This document shows positions 62,568-64,000 of a stretch of DNA of 64,000 bases, piece after piece. Location of the stretch: contig BQMF02000065.1 of NCBI GenBank assembly GCA_027922465.2, forward strand, positions 806,001 to 870,000. The letters are read 5' to 3'. The stretch's first letter is position 1, and each line of letters begins with the position of its first letter. Source of the stretch: Turritopsis dohrnii (lineage: Eukaryota; Cnidaria; Hydrozoa; Anthoathecata; Oceaniidae). A model generated the notes under the pieces. It had not been told where the DNA came from. It did no database searches and was given only the letters and a program-made list of their open reading frames with translations. The position numbers and the translations under genes are program-made.

Positions 62568-64000
62568 TCAGTCTTTTGTGTAGTAGCTTAAAAGTGCATC
62601 AAAAAATGATTTTGCTAATCATAAATAGTCATGCAACATCGAGCTCTACAAAAATTAAACCGAACTTTCCGGAAATTAAAAACGCAAAGCTGCCAACCTA
62701 AGGTCAGTTGGAGAATCACAAGAAAATCCAGGGTTATGACCACTATCCAATGGGCAAATTTGTTAAAAAGCCACTGCGAAGAAGTGCGTTTCTATAGAAA
62801 ATACGCACTGCTTCAATAATAATGCTCTTCATTGCTGTGACTTTTTGACGATTTTGCCTGCTGGGTAATAGCACTACACGATGCAATATAAGCTCAAGCG
62901 ATGAAATTAGAAAACACTTCAGAAATACAACATCATCAACTCAAGATCAAAACTTCTTTCAAAATTTCGACACAGAAATAGATACACCCTTGCGTTTCGG
63001 CACAAAAGACTGATATGTACTCACATCGCGCGGAAAGATACCAATACATTGTAACTGAATTATATGTATTGTATTATAATCATTTTTGTATGATTGTTTT
63101 TAACTCATGATTGTGTGATCATAAAACTATTATCGTCAAGTTTTAAATAATCGTTGAGTAATCTTAAAAATAGCAAGTCTCATTTACTTGTGTAAAACCC
63201 ATTCTACCTTGTGTATCGAGCACTCTCAGGGGCGGATCTAGGATTTTTTAAGGGTTAGGCAAATTTTTTTTGTTAAACACACATACGGGCGCAATCGATG
63301 AAATTTACGCCAATTTACGCCCAATCTAATACATACTTTTCGAAGTGTAAAAATTATTAACTCGAATTGATTCGTCCTAACGTAAAGGGGTGTTATAATG
63401 CAAGCCTGTATTGTTGCACTAATGGAATAAGGGAAATAAACAAAAGAAAACTAATTGAGTATGAATGGAATGTATTGAACTACGTTATGTAGGCCAAAAT
63501 AATATTTTCTGCCAGGTTGGAGGTTAAGTAAATAACCAATAAATTACTTCATCTGTTATCTTCTTCATTTTCTTGATTGCTTGTACATGAACAGGAAGCA
63601 TCCACCAAACGAAAACATACTTGTAATGAATCAAATAAATAAATTTTCAATCACCTATCATGATAGATTGGAGCACTCAGATAAATACATGATATATACT
63701 TTATGATATTTTACTTCATATACATGATATTTTATCTATGTACTTCGCAAGATGGTCAGATAGAAAGAAAAGAAAAGAAATTATGTTAAGAAATAGAGTA
63801 AAATGACCAAAATTAAAGTTAGAGACAAGCTCCTTGATCATATCCAGCAGCAAAATAAAAACAGATTTCTGCACTATACGTTCATCAAATCAAATAGTAT
63901 ACCCTACCCTAAAAATGATCCATGGTTAAATAATTAATGTCAACCACATTATAGTAAAAGATGGTGTTTACAGAAATCCCTGAGACAAGTCCAAGAACCT
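62568..64000. other. Unassigned right edge
   Basis: No exon of the NACHT-WD gene or other gene is recognised. CAGGGGCGGATCTAGGATTT at about 63228 is a hAT-like terminus of a type common in marine invertebrate genomes (from memory); its other end was not found. Confidence 0.4.

Noticed and set aside
62631..62819. 62-codon plus-strand ORF rich in Arg and Lys
   Set aside because: It is short, isolated and without family similarity; it could be chance or an old retroposon fragment.

Overview
The window is animal genomic DNA: AT-rich, with long intron-bearing genes (GT-AG and a few GC-AG introns), no operons, and a heavy load of decayed transposons. Three metazoan genes are recognisable, and the mobile families (Penelope-like element, APE-type LINE, short-LTR Ty3/gypsy, hAT, many TA-flanked MITEs, a tyrosine recombinase with a Myb-like tail) suggest a marine invertebrate. 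A cnidarian or other early-branching lineage is plausible, but the species cannot be named from sequence alone.

Layout. (1) 658-13163, plus strand: a complete PANK4 gene in 21 exons whose phases all join, about 779 residues; its introns hold several MITEs and minisatellites. (2) 13.2-26.5 kb: a repeat and transposon block with a 120-bp tandem array, a MITE full of TCGCGA palindromes, a 5'-truncated LINE (16.0-18.5 kb), a decayed Penelope-like element on the minus strand with a candidate hammerhead ribozyme (18.7-22.0 kb), a zinc finger/tyrosine recombinase/Myb gene broken by one frameshift (22.5-24.2 kb), a 1-kb direct and inverted repeat array (24.7-25.8 kb) and a broken ORF with SUMO-interaction-like motifs (25.8-26.4 kb). 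(3) 27083-36832, minus strand: UVRAG, 15 exons from the start of the C2 domain to the stop codon; the exon with the start codon was not found. (4) 37.8-50.4 kb: MITEs, hAT-like elements and a nearly intact, recently inserted Ty3/gypsy element (42818-48595). Its 5' LTR is split by a 1.2-kb TIR element with a 9-bp target duplication, and it sits inside an older repeat. (5) 50.4-53.7 kb: AT-rich DNA and a tRNA-derived SINE. (6) 53724-61867, minus strand: a NACHT plus WD-repeat gene (NWD1/NWD2-like), nine phase-consistent exons, N-terminus not found. (7) 62-64 kb: a MITE and unassigned sequence.

The three host genes are unrelated in function: coenzyme A metabolism, the Beclin-1/VPS34 autophagy and endosome pathway, and a STAND-type NTPase. 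Nothing suggests co-regulation. The most interesting points are the retention in this PANK4 of the kinase Glu and Arg lost in human PANK4, the zinc finger/tyrosine recombinase/Myb fusion, two GC-AG introns in UVRAG, and two MITEs that each carry a spliceable acidic terminal exon.
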